Source of the DNA: Candolleomyces eurysporus
Lineage: Eukaryota > Basidiomycota > Agaricomycetes > Agaricales > Psathyrellaceae
Assembly (NCBI GenBank): GCA_027579435.1
Contig: JANBPK010000892.1
Span: 1 to 52,758 of the forward strand
Direction: 5' to 3'
Length of the DNA stretch: 52,758 nucleotides
Each line of letters starts with the position of its first letter. Position 1 is the first letter of the stretch. Of this stretch, positions 50,022 through 52,758 are shown in pieces. The position numbers were made by a program, and so were the translations under genes. The notes beneath the pieces are model-generated. The model saw nothing but the letters and a program-made list of their open reading frames with translations. It was not told where the DNA came from and ran no database searches.

Positions 50022-52264
50022 ATGCCTACAAGGCCCAAGGAACGCGGCATCAAGTCTATCGTTGACCGCTTTGGCTCCTTGTTCTCCTCCAGGCGTCGCG
50101 GGGATGAGCAGCCGATTGCTCACAATCAGCCAACCGTGGAAGGTTCGCCAGGGAATCTTCATGCCTCATCATCCTTGGAGGAGCGGGAGGGCCCTACCGC
50201 GGGGGCTGCGATCCTGGTCAGCACACCTGAGCATCCATCGTCGTCCCATTCCAGTGGGGATCGTTTGATGGCAGGAGCCAGGGATCATAGACGCCCACCA
50301 CTCACGGAACACAACCCACCCATGTCAATATTTCCGAATGCGCAGAACTTCAAGATCGACAACGTCCATGTCCAGTCATTCGAGGATAGCCAGAAAGGAG
50401 GTATGTAGAGATGCTTGGAGAATCGTCTTCGACCGCTGATGACTTTGCCCTGACAGGCTGGAAGATGCTATTGAACAATATAGCTGACAACGCTCTTCAT
50501 GACTCGAGTGCTCGATTCGACGCACCAAAATGCGATGAAGATACCCGCGTCGAGGTTACCAAGGAGCTCATGGATTGGATCCAAGATCGTGAAGCCCCGC
50601 AACGTTTACTGTGTATGACCGGCGCGGCAGGATCGGGGAAATCAGCGCTACAGCAGACGATCGCTGAAGAATGCTCAGGTTCCAATATCCTTGGCTCAGC
50701 ATTCTTCTTCTCCGCGGGAGACCCCACCCGAAACAACTTATCCTGCATTGTACCGACCATCGCTTGCCAGCTAGGCCTACACAGTGCTGCACTCCGGAAT
50801 GCCATCGGAAAGGTCATCGAGGACAACCCACTCGTCTTCAAGAAGAAGATCAAGATTCAGATGGACATGCTCGTGGTCACCCCTTTCAAGCGCCTCTGTG
50901 CCAGCGGGGAATTGGACCGGAACACCTTTCCCCATGCCATCCTGATCGACGGTCTCGACGAGTGCTCTGGGGAAGAAAACCAAGCGGAACTACTGTCCAC
51001 CATCAAAGATTGTCTCCTCGACAACGATCTCCCATTCCGGATTTTCATCGCCAGCAGACCAGAATGGGCCATCCGCAGCGCGCTGTACTCGGAGCCAGAA
51101 GGCGACCTCTACCGACTTGCATACCACATCAAGCTCAGCGACAAGTACGACGCGACGGCAGACATTCGTCGCTACTTGTGGAGGAGACTTCAAGACATCG
51201 GCCATCGAAGTCACGACCGCCGAGCGCAGTCTCTGTGGCCGGCGAAGGAGGACATCGAAAAGCTCGTGGCGGCAGCTTCGGGACAGTTTGTCTATGCTGC
51301 GACGGTGGTCAAATATGTATCAGAGCGGCGCGGCTCCCCGGTGGATAGACTCAAGGCAATCATCAACTGGACTCCCGAAGGTGGTCAACAAACTCGGCCA
51401 TTAGAACTCCTCGATATCCTTTACAGGAACATTCTCTCCACCGCGAAGGAGTTGTACGAGGCTGTCGACACCAATCGAGGACGAGATTTTCTTCTACTCC
51501 TCCGGGCACACCAGATGAATTCTAACTCTCGCATCAGGAGGACCCAAGATAGCACCCGCTCTTTCGATGAAATCCTCAGCCTTGAAGATGGAGGTCATCA
51601 AGTCCTTTTTTCCGACCTGCACTCACTCGTCTTTGTTCGTCAAAGCCCGAGAAGGACTGAGGTGTGGGAGGAGATGTGTTTCTATCACCTGTCGTTCTCC
51701 GAGTTTTTGGACAGCGAGTTTCGCGCTCAGCACCTATTTGTTTCGGAAACGCGGGTTCGCCAGTACGTGCTAGAGTCTTGTCTTCAGAAGTTACTTCAAC
51801 AGGAAGATTTCTTGGAGGACTGTGAGTCACTGTGATCCATCCTGACCAAGTCTCTGACATCCTTTTTGTGATCAGGGAGCTTTGCTCGGATCATTAGTGC
51901 ACTGCATCGCTACTCTGACAACCGAATCGCATATGTCGACGATCTTCGTCTCATTGATTTCACCCGCAATAACGGATGGGGAATGATTGACGAAAGACTC
52001 TCATCCCACATTGAGAGAGATCTGTTCAGTGAGTGGTCTGGCTTGCTGCGCTTTACATTCAATGCTATTCAACGACTCAATGTACGAAAATCTCTTTTCA
52101 TTGGAATATTGAACTAATTCCTGTTTCCTCTCTAGGATGATCTCCATGAGCACGAGTTGGCAGATATTGTGAAATCGTATTCTGATAAGTGGAAGGAACG
52201 ATACAAAAGATATAGCTTCCAGTTGGAGAAGGAAGAAGACTCAAGTTCTTCCCTTTCTTCTTAG
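50022..52264 (+). CDS. NACHT-domain NTPase (STAND family), copy N5
   Basis: Four exons (50022-50400, 50457-51821, 51876-52081, 52136-52264) give about 692 residues with an intact frame. The N-terminus is MPTRPKERGIKSIVDRFGSL and the pre-NACHT motif AQNFKIDNVHVQ. Walker A is GAAGSGKS (Ser where the others have Ala), Walker B ILIDGLDEC, then FRIFIASRPEWAIRSAL. Around YDATADIRRYLWRRLQDIG it resembles N1 and N2 more than N3 and N4, a mosaic that suggests gene conversion. The C-terminal tail is longer than in N3 and N4 (KRYSFQLEKEEDSSSSLSS). Intron 2 carries an in-frame TGA. The start could lie 28 codons upstream at 49938. Confidence 0.9.
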
Positions 52265-52567
52265 TCTACACCAAGATGTGGGGAACTACAATCGGCCATG
52301 GCCTCGCGACGCGAATCCGACTCTCGCTGATTACCTATCTGCTCTCTTCTGTCGCTCTACTCCCCAATATTCTGTTGTTATATCATTATCCTATTACAGA
52401 TCAACCACCCGAGGATACAAGTACAGGATAGCTTAGTAGACTTCCGAAAACTACAACAAAATGCTATGATATGCCAATAGTACAATAATTATCGATTACC
52501 CTAGATGTGCATGCATTCGAGGGCAAAAAATTAAAAAATATAAATACAACTGCTCGAGTTGAAAGCA
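52265..52567. repeat. 3' flank of N5, copy of the N3/N4 flanks
   Basis: Matches 42132-42455 and 47854-48165 and ends at GAAAGCAG, where the other units continue into the F-box-like block. Confidence 0.75.
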
Positions 52568-52758
52568 GTTGCCTCCCAAGCATTCCCTTTGTATAGCTGG
52601 AGCAGCGGGAGTGGAACATTAGCGTTACAGCAAACAATAGCTGAATGGCTCAGACCCCACTCAAAGCATCTTGACCGTCCATTCTGTAGGCAGTATCGCG
52701 TGCCAACTAGGTCTACGTCATTCTACCTTCACGATACCATTGCAAATGTAATTGAAGA
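52568..52758 (+). pseudogene. NACHT coding relic at the window edge
   Basis: From TTGCCTCCCAAGCATTCCCT on, the sequence matches the relic at 45050-45270: a decayed Walker A region, TIACQLG-like and VIEE-like pieces. The window ends inside it. By analogy with unit B another NACHT gene is expected within about 0.6 kb downstream. Confidence 0.7.

Overview
The window reads as nuclear DNA of a filamentous basidiomycete, most likely an Agaricomycete. The evidence is dense short spliceosomal introns (about 45-60 nt) in every gene, a class I hydrophobin with the eight-cysteine pattern, a fungal fused ARG5,6 gene, a multi-exon P450, an Ure2-like GST, a DUF1996 secreted protein, a Helitron and chromodomain (Ty3/gypsy) remnants.

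Layout. 0.15-1.0 kb holds a DNA-level partial copy of ARG5,6 with two nonsense codons, joined at about 1.0 kb to the 3' part of a NACHT gene. 2.7-5.1 kb is NACHT gene N1. 5.7-9.0 kb is the complete ARG5,6 gene. 9.9-10.4 kb is the hydrophobin, 10.9-12.1 kb a TPR protein (minus), 14.2-16.2 kb a P450, and 17.0-19.25 kb NACHT gene N2 (minus). 19.6-22.6 kb is a Helitron (minus) with Rep domain and 3' hairpin/CTAG end but no helicase. 23.0-23.8 kb is a small secreted protein gene (minus), 26.1-27.0 kb a GST (minus), 28.5 kb tRNA-Asp (minus), 28.8-30.6 kb DUF1996 (minus) and 31.2-33.0 kb eIF3e (minus). 35.4-38.1 kb is a decayed island: a gypsy chromodomain, a 4-coumarate-CoA-ligase-like pseudogene and LTR-like sequence. 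38.1-39.5 kb is an AT-rich block. 39.5-52.8 kb is a tandem array of three NACHT genes (N3, N4, N5, all plus). N3 and N4 are each followed by a convergent, broken leucine-rich F-box-like gene. Decayed NACHT pieces lie in the 5' flanks of N3 and N4, and the right edge of the window enters another such piece, so the array continues.

The distinctive content is the family of short STAND/NACHT NTPases. Each has a basic N-terminal peptide, a conserved motif of the form (M/F)xxAxxFx(V/I) just before the NACHT domain, full Walker A and Walker B motifs, and no C-terminal repeat sensor. The family has spread by segmental and tandem duplication; its relics are glued to ARG5,6 and to its own promoters. 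Metabolic and housekeeping genes (arginine synthesis, eIF3e, tRNA-Asp) sit between the clusters.

Sequence quality matters here. Single N characters beside short runs shift the frame in several genes, and removing them restores conserved protein. Three further genes (P450, GST, DUF1996) carry a one-base excess in a homopolymer. I treat these as probable consensus errors, not as gene death.
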